A stretch of DNA of 64,000 nucleotides from Risungbinella massiliensis (GCF_000942395.1 NZ_LN812102.1:930017-994016), one strand, 5' to 3'; positions 17,642 to 25,883 are shown, counted from the stretch's first letter. Notes: generated by a model not told the origin, from the sequence alone. Numbers and translations are program-made.

Positions 17642-18217
17642 TTGAGTAACCGTACAAAAGCTTTACCCTTGCGTCAGAAAGAATCCATTGAACAAGTAGC
17701 TGCTACCATTTCAAAAGAAAGTCTAGAATCGATTCGTGATATTCTAACTGAAACTGTATATTCCAAAGCAACCGAACTTCTCCAAGAAGAAATAGCAAAA
17801 AGTCTAAGCCAAATCGAAAATCATATTGAAGATATCGTGGAAACCAAAATGCAGGAACTTCTTCTAACCATGCTCAATGGGATCAAAAGTGGTAAAGAGC
17901 AGTTCCAAAAAGAGAACACTCCCAAAAAGAAGAGAAACTCTTCCTCTAATCCAGAGAAAAAAGCTTCTAGTAATCAAAAAACTTCCGTTGATTCTAACTT
18001 AACGGAAGAGATCAAAGACAAGATCCTACTTACCTTACAAAAACATCAAGAGTTAGAATTAAAAAAACTGATCCAGTTAGCAGAAGTAGAAGTAAATCAA
18101 AAACCTACTCAGGTAATGAATCAATTAATGAAAGCTCATCCCCAGATCCAAAAAACAGGTCGAAGCACTTATAAGTACGTACAAGAACAAATACAAATAA
18201 AACAATCTACTAGATGA
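17642..18217 (+). CDS. Hypothetical coiled-coil protein
   Basis: The 191-aa protein is not recognised. Residues 15-85 form a long amphipathic helix (predicted coiled coil), followed by a Lys/Ser/Asn-rich linker (about 90-120). A compact C-terminal domain (about 122-180) with TEEIKDKILLTLQKHQEL to KTGRSTYKY may be winged-helix-like. The TTG at 17642 has AAAGGGTG 6 nt before it; an ATG at 17624 would place that site inside the gene. A hairpin terminator overlaps its stop. Confidence 0.6.
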   Translation: MSNRTKALPLRQKESIEQVAATISKESLESIRDILTETVYSKATELLQEEIAKSLSQIENHIEDIVETKMQELLLTMLNGIKSGKEQFQKENTPKKKRNSSSNPEKKASSNQKTSVDSNLTEEIKDKILLTLQKHQELELKKLIQLAEVEVNQKPTQVMNQLMKAHPQIQKTGRSTYKYVQEQIQIKQSTR

Positions 18218-18238
18218 TCAATTAGTAGATTGTTTTAT
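18199..18238 (+). terminator. Terminator overlapping the coiled-coil gene stop
   Basis: AAAACAATCTACTA (18199-18212) pairs with TAGTAGATTGTTTT (18223-18236), ending in T-rich sequence. Confidence 0.8.
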
Positions 18239-18240
18239 TT

Positions 18241-18384
18241 TCAGAAAAACCTCTTCTGAACATTGTGCCAGAAGAGACAAAAAGGCGAGTCATAATCCCA
18301 CCTACCAACTTGAATGATAACCTCAGACAGATTGATAAGCTTCGTCTTCACCAATTCATACTGTTCTCTTGCAAAACTTGACAT
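18241..18384 (-). CDS. Small ORF, 47 aa, unknown
   Basis: The ORF has an ATG with AAGGGGGG about 8 nt upstream and reads MSSFAREQYELVKTKLINLS to a C-terminal QKRFF. It has an amphipathic N-terminal helix and an aromatic, cysteine-containing tail. No family is recognised. Its stop abuts the terminator of the convergent coiled-coil gene. The evidence for expression is only the ribosome binding site and a plausible reading frame. Confidence 0.4.
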   Translation of the reverse strand: MSSFAREQYELVKTKLINLSEVIIQVGRWDYDSPFCLFWHNVQKRFF

Positions 18385-18463
18385 GGAAAAACCCCCCTTT
18401 AGGTTTATAAGACAATTGTATAAATAAGGGAGGTTTCATTTCCAAACTATTACAATATTTCTG

Positions 18464-19201
18464 CTAAATTTTTTTGGCTTTAAAAAAAACCCTGCCCGAT
18501 TCAGGCTTAAAGCCATAATTACTCGAATCTACTTCCTCTACTTCACCAAAGCCAACACCTTTAAGTAACGAGATAATTTGTTCTGGGAGGTAGTTTCGTT
18601 GTAAAAGCTGACAATCCGCTCGATGCCACAGATCTCCTTCTTCTTTCTTAAAAATAGTTAAGTCATTTACAGCAAGGCGTTCTTCTGAAAGATAAGTTCC
18701 CTTGTTGATACAAACATACTCTTCATCGGAAATATGAAAAGTGCTATTCCATCTCTGGTGAGCCTCTTCAGTGTTCATATCAAAGAAAAAATAACCACCC
18801 GTTTGAAGAGTAGAATAAACATTCTCAAATACCTCATTTAATTCCCATAGCTCTAAGATGTGATTCAAGCTATCAAAATGAGAAATAACAGCTTCAGCCA
18901 CAATATCTTGTCTCGAAAAATTTCGAGCGTTTCTTACATAAAATCCTCCTTTTGGTTCATTTTCCTGCGCGATCCGAATCATTTCACTGGAGTTATCAAT
19001 ACCGATAACTTGATACCCTCTTTTTGTCAGCTCTTTTACCATCTCTCCCGTACCACAACATAAATCCACAATACGACTTTCAGGTTCTAGTTTGGAAAGG
19101 ATTTGATTTTCTAACAAAGGCATCACTCTTGTCGAAAATCCAGCCCAATTTCGTCTATACACTTCTGCAAAAACATCATAATTGTTTTTAGATGAAGACA
19201 T
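18464..19201 (-). CDS. Class I SAM-dependent methyltransferase
   Basis: The 245-aa protein has the SAM-binding motif I IVDLCCGTGEM (44-54), motif II around VIGIDNSSEM, and an acidic post-I region, as in Methyltransf_25/UbiE-like small-molecule methylases. GGAGACGA lies before the ATG. Substrate unknown. A partial copy of its 3' end lies at 16512-16640. It is a single gene. Confidence 0.85.
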   Translation of the reverse strand: MSSSKNNYDVFAEVYRRNWAGFSTRVMPLLENQILSKLEPESRIVDLCCGTGEMVKELTKRGYQVIGIDNSSEMIRIAQENEPKGGFYVRNARNFSRQDIVAEAVISHFDSLNHILELWELNEVFENVYSTLQTGGYFFFDMNTEEAHQRWNSTFHISDEEYVCINKGTYLSEERLAVNDLTIFKKEEGDLWHRADCQLLQRNYLPEQIISLLKGVGFGEVEEVDSSNYGFKPESGRVFFKAKKI

Positions 19202-19266
19202 TTACATTATCGTCTCCTTTCATTATCTAATATTCTTGCCGAGGAATTTAAAACCTCTCAAATAAT

Positions 19267-19598
19267 TTATCTTTTCGGCGGTCTCCTTTTAATGCTATAG
19301 CGGACAAAATAAGACCAAACAGTGTTCTGATTCACTTGAACTCTTCTGCGATCTGAAAAATGGATAACTTGTCTTCCCAGTATAGCTTGGGAAGAAGTTG
19401 GGTCAGATCCCGCTCGCTTAACTTGCATTTTGTTAAAAGACTTTGTCCCCTAGCGCGTTTGGGGATAGAATGTCTTTCTATATTCAGTCGAATCGTTTCA
19501 GTTGAACATTTAAAATACCTAGCTAAATCTTGATAGGTATAGAATTCTTCTACGTACAACTCATAAAGTCGGCATTTAGGTAGCTCTCTCATCTTCAT
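19267..19598 (-). pseudogene. Two-HTH protein broken by a one-base frameshift
   Basis: The frame from 19598 gives 88 aa with an HTH unit (YTYQDLARYFKCSTETIRLN, about 21-40), then starts a second HTH (LSIFQIAEEFK) and stops at TGA (19332-19334). Inserting one A after TTCAA restores KVNQNTVWSYFVRYSIKRR up to a TAA at 19267-19269. That completes a second unit parallel to the first, for a protein of about 110 aa. The simplest reading is a one-base deletion, or a sequencing error. The intact form resembles small phage or mobile-element HTH proteins. Confidence 0.6.
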
Positions 19599-19664
19599 CC
19601 CTCCTATCCGAAAGAGAGAATTAATGAATCCCCGCCGCTTGACATCAGCTACTCCCCGCTGTTC

Positions 19665-19943
19665 CTAAGCAAAAATATCGTAGTTCCGCCCCCGCAACAC
19701 AATCTTGTTGCCCACTCTCATCATTTCACATTGAGACAAGTCAATCTGGATTTGGGAGCCATTGGTTGTTTTCATGTCCACTAAATATCTAGGTGACTGA
19801 TGAAATTGATTTAGTTTGATCCGACACTTGGTCTCCGTGCTCTTTTCTTGCGAAGAGATCGATTCCACCGTTGCCACGCTGTGTACCCAGTTCATCACTT
19901 GAATTACTTCTTCATGCGATCCTTTTAGCGTCATCTCTACCAT
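19665..19943 (-). CDS. Hypothetical protein, 92 aa
   Basis: The protein is not recognised. The ATG at 19943 has AAGGGG 8 nt before it; an upstream ATG (19961) overlaps that site and is less likely. It begins MVEMTLKGSHEEVIQVMNWV, an alternating beta-alpha pattern like small DUF3970-type proteins, and ends in a short beta-rich tail VGNKIVLRGRNYDIFA. It sits beside the broken HTH gene in a stretch with the look of mobile-element debris. Confidence 0.45.
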   Translation of the reverse strand: MVEMTLKGSHEEVIQVMNWVHSVATVESISSQEKSTETKCRIKLNQFHQSPRYLVDMKTTNGSQIQIDLSQCEMMRVGNKIVLRGRNYDIFA

Positions 19944-20276
19944 CTTGATGACCCCTTTCATCTGAATTTCACACTACCACTTGCTCACTACTCATATTTT
20001 TAATAAAACAAGAAAAAAGAGGCTTTCCTGTTTCTTCTGCCGTCTCTTTCCTTGCTGAAATGTTGGTAGACTTATTATGTCACATGATTTAGAATTGACC
20101 AAAAAGTGGGGAAATGAACTCTTCTTCCTCCATTTTGAATATGGTTCAATGAAAATAGAAGAGTTGATCCAACCACACTGAAAGCTCCGCTACTAATTAT
20201 TCCGATGTGTTTCTTTAAAGTGAAGACAGTCAAATTGGCGATGGAAGTTCCCAAAATTTTTTGAGAGGAGCGCCCT
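19944..20276. other. Non-coding stretch before the XRE-TPR regulator
   Basis: No reliable gene is seen. A 34-codon frame at 20077-20181 lacks a ribosome binding site. The promoter of the XRE-TPR regulator must lie here, but no clear consensus was found; GAGAGGAG at 20263-20270 is its ribosome binding site. Confidence 0.35.
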
Positions 20277-21626
20277 ATGTACCACTACATCACCAAAGAG
20301 ATGGGAGAAGTCCTGAAAAAAGCTAGACTGGAACAAAATATGTCCCAAGAAAGCCTGTCTGATGACAATATCTCCACTGGCACGATCAGCAATCTAGAAC
20401 GTGGATTATGTAAAGCGAGTCCGAAAAAGCTAAAACACTTGTTAGGGAAGTTAAATCTTAATTATGAGAACTTCATTACATTAGAAAAAAAAGTCAATGA
20501 TCTAGTGGAAATAGACCTAGAGACCGAACTACTGATGATTGAACAAGTATTAAATACTAAGCCCGATCAGGCATGGAAGCGATTACAGCTACTTGATGAC
20601 AATCACCCATGGGTCTGTACTTTTAAAGGTAGGGCTTGTGTTCTTAAAAGATTATGGGAAAAAGCAATTAGTTTTTTCCTCAAAGCGATAGATATAGCAA
20701 AAAATAATGATAAGTATAAAGCAGATAATCTATTATCTTTGTGCTACTACGAATTAAGTCGAGCTGCTTATTATCAAAACAAGGTAGAACAAGCCCTTGA
20801 ATTGATAGAGACTGGAATTACCAAGTTTGACCACAATGGAAAAAGAAGCTATATCTACTACCATCTCCTGACTTCGAGAATTATCTATTTGCGAAAACAA
20901 GGCAAAACCATGGAAGCATACAAATGCTTGGACGATCTAAAAGACCAACGAGCCCAGATCGAGTTCACTTCTGTCTCCTTGAGTTTAATCAACTTGGAAG
21001 CAGAATTATTAAATGACCTAGGACAATACCAAGATGCAATCAAACAATTGCTCCACGGTCTCGAATTAGCCAGAATTGAGACCAAACCTGACAAGTCGTT
21101 TGAGTTATTTTGCACACTAGGCACGAGCTATTTGCATCTAAAGCAGTGGTTGAAAGCGGAAGGATGGTTTAACGAAGCTCTTTATTTAAAAGATGAGGTT
21201 CGGGATGATTTAGTAATACTGCCCTATAGGAAGCTAGGTGAACTATACTTTCAGGTAAACAAAATGGAGGATTCCCTCCGATCCTATCAAGAGGCAAAAC
21301 AATTATGTTCCAAAGTCGATGATATGTTTTCATATTGCGAAATCTGTTTAGAACTTGGCGACATCTTCCATAGTAAGGGTGATGAGAAAAAAGCAATAGA
21401 TTATTATGATGAGGCAATAGAAGTTAGTAGCAAACATCAATTCTATAAACTACAACTTCAGGCATCCCTCAATTATTTAAAGTTTGGCACAAAAAGGAAC
21501 ACTCCCAAGTATCAGAAAATTATTGATTCCCTCTCTTCTATTCTGTTATCATGTGGTCAAAAGGAGGTTATCCCTATGACTACATTAAACCTCGGTATGT
21601 ATGAAACAGATCCACCTAATCCATAG
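20277..21626 (+). CDS. XRE-family regulator with TPR repeats (RNPP-like)
   Basis: The 449-aa protein has an N-terminal XRE-type helix-turn-helix (about 9-62, VLKKARLEQNMSQESLS to NLERGL). It is followed by a helical solenoid of TPR-like units to about residue 430 (for example AISFFLKAIDIAKN, DAIKQLLHGLELA, KAIDYYDEAIEV). HTH plus TPR is the architecture of RNPP quorum-sensing receptors (PlcR, NprR, AimR) and of related regulators that bind short peptides. Its last 16 codons form a separate translation unit with a near-perfect ribosome binding site, described next. A terminator follows. Confidence 0.82.
   Translation: MYHYITKEMGEVLKKARLEQNMSQESLSDDNISTGTISNLERGLCKASPKKLKHLLGKLNLNYENFITLEKKVNDLVEIDLETELLMIEQVLNTKPDQAWKRLQLLDDNHPWVCTFKGRACVLKRLWEKAISFFLKAIDIAKNNDKYKADNLLSLCYYELSRAAYYQNKVEQALELIETGITKFDHNGKRSYIYYHLLTSRIIYLRKQGKTMEAYKCLDDLKDQRAQIEFTSVSLSLINLEAELLNDLGQYQDAIKQLLHGLELARIETKPDKSFELFCTLGTSYLHLKQWLKAEGWFNEALYLKDEVRDDLVILPYRKLGELYFQVNKMEDSLRSYQEAKQLCSKVDDMFSYCEICLELGDIFHSKGDEKKAIDYYDEAIEVSSKHQFYKLQLQASLNYLKFGTKRNTPKYQKIIDSLSSILLSCGQKEVIPMTTLNLGMYETDPPNP
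21576..21626 (+). CDS. Nested in-frame mini-ORF, candidate signalling peptide
   Basis: AAAGGAGG (21560-21567) lies 8 nt before an ATG that opens a 16-aa frame, MTTLNLGMYETDPPNP, sharing frame and stop with the regulator gene. A consensus ribosome binding site inside a coding region just before an ATG is unusual and suggests separate synthesis of the peptide. In RNPP systems the peptide gene lies at this position, usually out of frame and longer with a signal sequence. Here there is no export signal, so the idea is tentative. Confidence 0.4.
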   Translation: MTTLNLGMYETDPPNP

Positions 21627-21637
21627 AAAACATGATC

Positions 21638-21667
21638 AAAACCCAAGGAAACCCTTGGGTTTTTGCT
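21638..21667 (+). terminator. Terminator of the XRE-TPR gene
   Basis: AAACCCAAGG pairs with CCTTGGGTTT around a 4-nt loop, followed by T-rich sequence. Confidence 0.85.
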
Positions 21668-21728
21668 TGTCTATTTCCAAAAAACAGCTTAATAAAATAC
21701 ATTTAGCATCTTTCCCTATTATCTAAAA

Positions 21729-21757
21729 ACAAAAAAGATACTCCATCTTTGAGTATC
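21729..21757 (-). terminator. Terminator of the 203-aa hypothetical gene
   Basis: On the minus strand GATACTC pairs with GAGTATC and is followed by six T. Confidence 0.75.
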
Positions 21758-21773
21758 AGCTAGTCAACACAAT

Positions 21774-22385
21774 TTATGTAAGTACCGGAGCCATCACCTG
21801 TTTATTGTGATCCAAAACAGCTTGTACCTTTTGTTTTGCTTCTTGCAATCCAGAGAAATCCCCATTATCTACTGGGAATGTAAGTAAGTCATTATCTGGT
21901 TTTTGGATTGCTTTAATAACCAAAGGAATATCCGATGGGTATCGCGCCCATAACCACTTAGCATTCTCTTCTATGTCCTCAATATGTCCCTCACACATGA
22001 CCCCCATGTGTCGAAATCCAACTTTGTGTGTGAAAAAATACCGTTCAGCTTCTTCACGGTCTGTCAATTGCCAACCGTAATAGTGAGAATAAAAATCTAC
22101 TGCCTTTGGTGGAAACCCAAGTGTATTGCCCAGAATTTTCTGATACAGTGGATTCTTGATTGATAGCCCTTCTGTTTCCTGTATGAAAGTGTATTTCATC
22201 GCTTCATTTTGAAAAAAGATAGCTTCATTTTCGTTTCTGTAATGATAGGGGTACTTCTCAAGTTGACCTAATACTTCTGGTTTTAACCAAGTTATCACTT
22301 CAAAGCAAGCGGGTTTGATTCCTTGTAAGAAACTTTCATAGGGCATCATAGGCTTCATTTGATTTTGAAACTCCTTTACCATCAA
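21774..22385 (-). CDS. Hypothetical protein, about 200 aa
   Basis: The protein is not recognised. It is soluble, rich in aromatic residues, with a region HKVGFRHMGVMCEGHIEDIEENAKWLWARYP that could be a small alpha/beta domain; no catalytic motif is evident. A TATAAT-like -10 box lies so close to the first ATG that translation may begin at the ATG at 22361 (195 aa), which has AAAGGAG 12 nt before it. Its upstream neighbour, a 49-aa zinc-ribbon-like ORF, has its own terminator in between. Confidence 0.6.
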   Translation of the reverse strand: MMVKEFQNQMKPMMPYESFLQGIKPACFEVITWLKPEVLGQLEKYPYHYRNENEAIFFQNEAMKYTFIQETEGLSIKNPLYQKILGNTLGFPPKAVDFYSHYYGWQLTDREEAERYFFTHKVGFRHMGVMCEGHIEDIEENAKWLWARYPSDIPLVIKAIQKPDNDLLTFPVDNGDFSGLQEAKQKVQAVLDHNKQVMAPVLT

Positions 22386-22401
22386 TTGGATATATTATAC
22401 A

Positions 22402-22431
22402 GAAAAAGCGGGAAGGGAATACCCCCCTCCC
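22402..22431 (-). terminator. Terminator of the small zinc-ribbon ORF
   Basis: On the minus strand GGGAGGGG pairs with CCCTTCCC (one G-U) and is followed by GCTTTTT. Confidence 0.65.
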
Positions 22432-22433
22432 AC

Positions 22434-22583
22434 TTACTTCTCCTTCATGTTGGAGAAGTCCTCTCGTCCACATGTTGAACAATAGATTACTCCCTCTTCT
22501 GTTTCTATGGCTGTACCTTCACAACTTGAATCAAGACGGCAAGAGCGAACAACTTCGCCAAAAGCACGGAATTTTTCCATCAT
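22434..22583 (-). CDS. Small zinc-ribbon-like protein, 49 aa
   Basis: The frame reads MMEKFRAFGEVVRSCRLDSS to a C-terminal SNMKEK, with four cysteines in a C-x6-C ... C-x2-C arrangement (positions about 15, 21, 35 and 38) that could bind one zinc. GGAGG lies 4 nt before the first ATG and 7 nt before the second. It is followed by a good terminator, so it is probably a real monocistronic gene. Function unknown. Confidence 0.6.
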   Translation of the reverse strand: MMEKFRAFGEVVRSCRLDSSCEGTAIETEEGVIYCSTCGREDFSNMKEK

Positions 22584-22801
22584 CGCACCTCCTCACTTAC
22601 GGAGTGATAGTGTGATGATTGCTAAAGTTGGAGTGCTTCTCTTGCTATGCACTCATTATACGATATCCGATATAATATTTTTCAGAAATTATAGATAATT
22701 AGGAATCACAATATGGTCAAAACGAAGTTCCCTCTATCACTAAATTGAATCTAAATATAATTCCCATTTGCTTATCTTTACTTAATCTGCTAACATAACT
22801 G

Positions 22802-22813
22802 ACGAACGTTCGT
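22802..22813. promoter_or_regulatory. Putative TetR operator
   Basis: The perfect 12-bp palindrome ACGAACGTTCGT lies 20 bp before the TetR start. It resembles the GAACGTTC-centred operators of TetR-type regulators, so autoregulation of the tetR-MFS operon is likely. Confidence 0.55.
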
Positions 22814-22832
22814 TAAATTCGAGGTGATGTTA

Positions 22833-23414
22833 TTGAAAAGCACTGAGATTAAGGAGGCAGCTCTAAAGTATTTCACTATTCATGGTTATGAAGGAGCGTC
22901 CCTCTCTCAAATAGCAGAAGAAGTCGGCATGAAAAAGCAGTCCATCTATGCTCACTTCAAAGGAAAAGATGATCTTTTCCTGCAAGTTTTATGCGATGCG
23001 AAAGAAACGGAGCTATCTTCCAAACTTCAATATTTCCGTAAAATCGATTCACAAAATCCCGAAAAAGATTTATACGGGTTTCTACAATTGATAATCGATC
23101 TTTTTCAAAAAAATGAGCAGTTAAAGTTTTGGCTACGTATGTCTTTTTTTCCGCCAGCTCATCTTGCAAAAACAATAGAAAAGGAAGTAATTGATCTCGA
23201 GGAGCAGGTGCAAGTGATCCTGGAACGAAAATTTCAGGATTGGATCGGTACGAAAGAAATAGTCGGTGATGTAGTAAAAACGCCGACCCTCGCCTTCTTA
23301 GGAGTAGTCGATTCCATTATGCTAGAGCTTGTATACGGTAATGATGAGAAACGGCTAAATGATAAAGTAGAAGCCTCTTGGGCAGTGTTTTGGAGAGGTA
23401 TTTCACCTCATTGA
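22833..23414 (+). CDS. TetR-family regulator
   Basis: The 193-aa protein has an N-terminal TetR HTH (EAALKYFTIHGYEGASLSQI to KKQSIYAHFKGKDDLF, about 8-52) and a C-terminal ligand-binding domain of the TetR_C type. The TTG at 22833 has GAGGTGA 5 nt before it; upstream GTG/ATG codons overlap that site. It is 24 bp before an MFS drug-efflux gene and is the likely local repressor of it. Confidence 0.88.
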   Translation: MKSTEIKEAALKYFTIHGYEGASLSQIAEEVGMKKQSIYAHFKGKDDLFLQVLCDAKETELSSKLQYFRKIDSQNPEKDLYGFLQLIIDLFQKNEQLKFWLRMSFFPPAHLAKTIEKEVIDLEEQVQVILERKFQDWIGTKEIVGDVVKTPTLAFLGVVDSIMLELVYGNDEKRLNDKVEASWAVFWRGISPH

Positions 23415-23438
23415 TTGTGACAGAAAGTGGTGTTGATC

Positions 23439-24635
23439 ATGAAGAAAACAATAAAAGAACAAAAAGCGGTATTACTTATTCTTCTAAGCAATATATTCAT
23501 TGCATTTTTAGGAATTGGTCTCATCATCCCCGTTATGCCGTCTTTTATGAATATCATGCATTTGTCAGGAAAAACGATGGGCTATCTTGTTGCGGCATTT
23601 GCGGTAACACAACTACTTATATCACCACTTGCAGGACGTTGGGTTGATCGATACGGGAGAAAGAAAATCATCATAATCGGATTATTTCTTTTTGGTGTTT
23701 CAGAACTGATCTTTGGTTTGGGTACGAATGTATCAGTGCTTTATATATCTAGGATTCTAGGAGGAATTAGTGCAGCTTTTATTATGCCAGGAGTTATTGC
23801 ATATGTTGCTGATATTACATCCATTCAGGAACGACCAAAAGCGATGGGCTATTTTTCTGCTGCCATTAGCCTTGGCTTTATTATAGGACCTGGCATCGGT
23901 GGCTTTATTGCCGAATATGGTGTACGCACGCCCTTTTTCGCTGCGGCAGCTGCCGCCTTTTTAGCATGCCTTTCCTCCATCTTTATTTTAAGAGAGCCAC
24001 TAACAAAGGACCAGCTCGCAGAAATTTCTGCTAATAAACAGCAAACAAACTTTATAAGCGATTTAAAAAAGTCACTTAATCCGCTATACTTCGTTGCCTT
24101 TATTATTGTATTTGTGCTCGCTTTTGGTTTATCAGCATATGAAACTATTTTTAGTTTATTTTCAGATCATAAATTCGGCTTTACGCCGCAAGACATTGCA
24201 GCGATTATTGTCATAAGCTCCATCTTTGGCATTGTTGTGCAAGTATTTATGTTTGGAAAAATGGTAGATATACTCGGTGAAAAGAAACTGATCCAATTAT
24301 GTTTAATTACAGGGGCATTAATGGCAGTGGTGTCTACCGTAATCTCTAGCTTTTGGGCAGTGTTGGTGGTAACTTGCTTCATCTTCCTCGCATTTGACTT
24401 ACTTCGCCCGGCACTGACGACATTTTTATCAAAAGCTGCTGGGAATGAGCAAGGATTTGTTGCTGGAATGAACTCTACCTATACGAGCTTAGGGAATATC
24501 ATCGGACCAGCGATCGGTGGAATATTATTTGACGTAAACATCCATTATCCTTATCTTTTCGCTGGTATCATTATGGTCATTGGCTTTGGTATTACCGTCA
24601 TGTGGAAAGAAAAACAATTAGCAGAAAAATGTTAA
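23439..24635 (+). CDS. MFS multidrug efflux transporter (NorA/Bmr-like)
   Basis: The 398-aa protein has twelve membrane segments. Motif A is AGRWVDRYGRKK (about 66-77), and the antiporter motif C GFIIGPGIGGF lies in segment 5. The N-terminal FLGIGLIIPVMPSFM is like NorA/Bmr proton-drug antiporters. It follows the TetR gene and is probably its target. The ATG at 23439 is favoured; a GTG at 23427 is possible. The ribosome binding site is modest, which suggests coupling to tetR. Confidence 0.9.
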   Translation: MKKTIKEQKAVLLILLSNIFIAFLGIGLIIPVMPSFMNIMHLSGKTMGYLVAAFAVTQLLISPLAGRWVDRYGRKKIIIIGLFLFGVSELIFGLGTNVSVLYISRILGGISAAFIMPGVIAYVADITSIQERPKAMGYFSAAISLGFIIGPGIGGFIAEYGVRTPFFAAAAAAFLACLSSIFILREPLTKDQLAEISANKQQTNFISDLKKSLNPLYFVAFIIVFVLAFGLSAYETIFSLFSDHKFGFTPQDIAAIIVISSIFGIVVQVFMFGKMVDILGEKKLIQLCLITGALMAVVSTVISSFWAVLVVTCFIFLAFDLLRPALTTFLSKAAGNEQGFVAGMNSTYTSLGNIIGPAIGGILFDVNIHYPYLFAGIIMVIGFGITVMWKEKQLAEKC

Positions 24636-24648
24636 GCGGAATAACCAG

Positions 24649-24684
24649 AAAGCCTAGCTCCCATTATTGGAATGCTTAGCTTTT
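24649..24684 (+). terminator. Possible terminator of the MFS gene
   Basis: An imperfect hairpin (AAAGCCTAGC with GCTTAGCTTT) ends in six T just after the MFS stop. Confidence 0.5.
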
Positions 24685-24722
24685 TTCACATAGACAGACA
24701 CATAAAAAAGCAGATGCATAAG

Positions 24723-24884
24723 ATGTCTAAAATTTATATCATCCATGAAAACAATGAATGGACCGACCATTTAACCAATCGATTAACAGAATTAGGTCTC
24801 CTGTATGAAGAATGGCATCTGGGTCAAGGGATGTTAGATTTATTCCACTACTCCACCAGAAGGAATCTATTACAAAGGAACTGA
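24723..24884 (+). pseudogene. N-terminal remnant of an RimK-like ATP-grasp gene
   Basis: The frame from the ATG at 24723 reads MSKIYIIHENNEWTDHLTNR and GLLYEEWHLGQGMLDL, the usual start of a family of RimK-like ATP-grasp proteins. After LDL the frame slips near 24843; the other frame continues TTPPEGIYYKGTEK, which matches the next part of that family. Only about 55 residues remain before the ilvE terminator. It is a frameshifted, truncated relic. The family assignment is from memory. Confidence 0.55.
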
Positions 24885-24922
24885 AAAAGCACTTCCCATC
24901 AATTCTATGGGAGTGCCTTTTT
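24884..24922. terminator. Bidirectional terminator after ilvE
   Basis: AAAAAGCACTTCCCAT pairs with ATGGGAGTGCCTTTTT, with A/T runs on both sides; it serves ilvE on the minus strand. Confidence 0.85.
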
Positions 24923-24931
24923 GTTAATCTA

Positions 24932-25837
24932 TTACCCTGCAATTTCGCTTTCAGCTGTATAAACTTTGGTTCCATCCAATTCTACTAGCTTGCGGAATTC
25001 CTCTACTAGTAGGTTGGTCATCTCTCCAGGTTTCCCTTCACCGATTACTCTACCATCTACTTCTGTCACAGCGATCACCTCAGCAGCAGTCCCTGTCAAA
25101 AAGACTTCATCTGCTACATAGACATCGTGACGGGTGAATGGTATTTCTTGTACTGGAATCCCTAACTTAGCGGCAATATCTAAAATCGCTTGACGAGTGA
25201 TTCCTTCTAATATCCCCAAATAACCAGGTGGAGTATAGAGAACTCCTTTTTTAACCACAAAGACATTGTCACCAGACCCTTCGGCAACATATCCTTCCGA
25301 ATTAAGCGTCAATGCCTCATGTACACCGGCACGTCTTGCTTCAATCCGAATGAGTACATTATTCAAATAATTGAGTGACTTAATCTTTGGATTTAGGGCG
25401 TCCGTTTTGTTCCGACGTGTAGGTACCGTAACGATTGGCATACCATTGTCATACATCTCTTGGGGGAACATTTTGATCTGTTCTACAATAATGACTACAT
25501 TAGATTGTGGACATTCAAATGGATCAATCCCCATCGGACCATCCCCACGAGAGACAACCAATCGAATATAACAATCTCGAAGATTATTTTGTCGGATCGT
25601 CTCGCAAACGTATTCTTCCATCTCTTCCATCGTATAAGGAATGGTGAGTAAAATGGACTTGGCAGATTCATATAGGCGTACAATGTGCTCTTTTAGTCGA
25701 AATACATTCCCATTATAAGCGCGAATTCCTTCAAAGATTCCGTCACCATATAGATAACCATGGTCGTATACAGAGACGAGTGCTTGAGATTTAGGTAAAA
25801 ATTTTCCATTCAAAAAAATAATTGGTTCTGTTGTCAT
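24932..25837 (-). CDS. ilvE: Branched-chain amino acid aminotransferase
   Basis: The 301-aa class-IV PLP aminotransferase has the start region SVYDHGYLYGDGIFEGIRAY and the PLP lysine Lys153 in KIKSLNYLNN. The family loop LNSEGYVAEGSGDNVF and the late motif VFLTGTAAEV also fit. It interconverts branched-chain amino acids and 2-oxo acids. The ATG at 25837 has AGGAGGAGAT 5 nt upstream; the longer frame would contain the promoter. It is monocistronic. Confidence 0.92.
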   Translation of the reverse strand: MTTEPIIFLNGKFLPKSQALVSVYDHGYLYGDGIFEGIRAYNGNVFRLKEHIVRLYESAKSILLTIPYTMEEMEEYVCETIRQNNLRDCYIRLVVSRGDGPMGIDPFECPQSNVVIIVEQIKMFPQEMYDNGMPIVTVPTRRNKTDALNPKIKSLNYLNNVLIRIEARRAGVHEALTLNSEGYVAEGSGDNVFVVKKGVLYTPPGYLGILEGITRQAILDIAAKLGIPVQEIPFTRHDVYVADEVFLTGTAAEVIAVTEVDGRVIGEGKPGEMTNLLVEEFRKLVELDGTKVYTAESEIAG

Positions 25838-25883
25838 GTAAATCTCCTCCTCTTCTCTATTACATGCTTTCGTAATTTGTTCT

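Noticed and set aside
20077-20181. 34-codon frame upstream of the XRE-TPR regulator
   Set aside because: No ribosome binding site, no recognisable sequence; probably chance or old debris.
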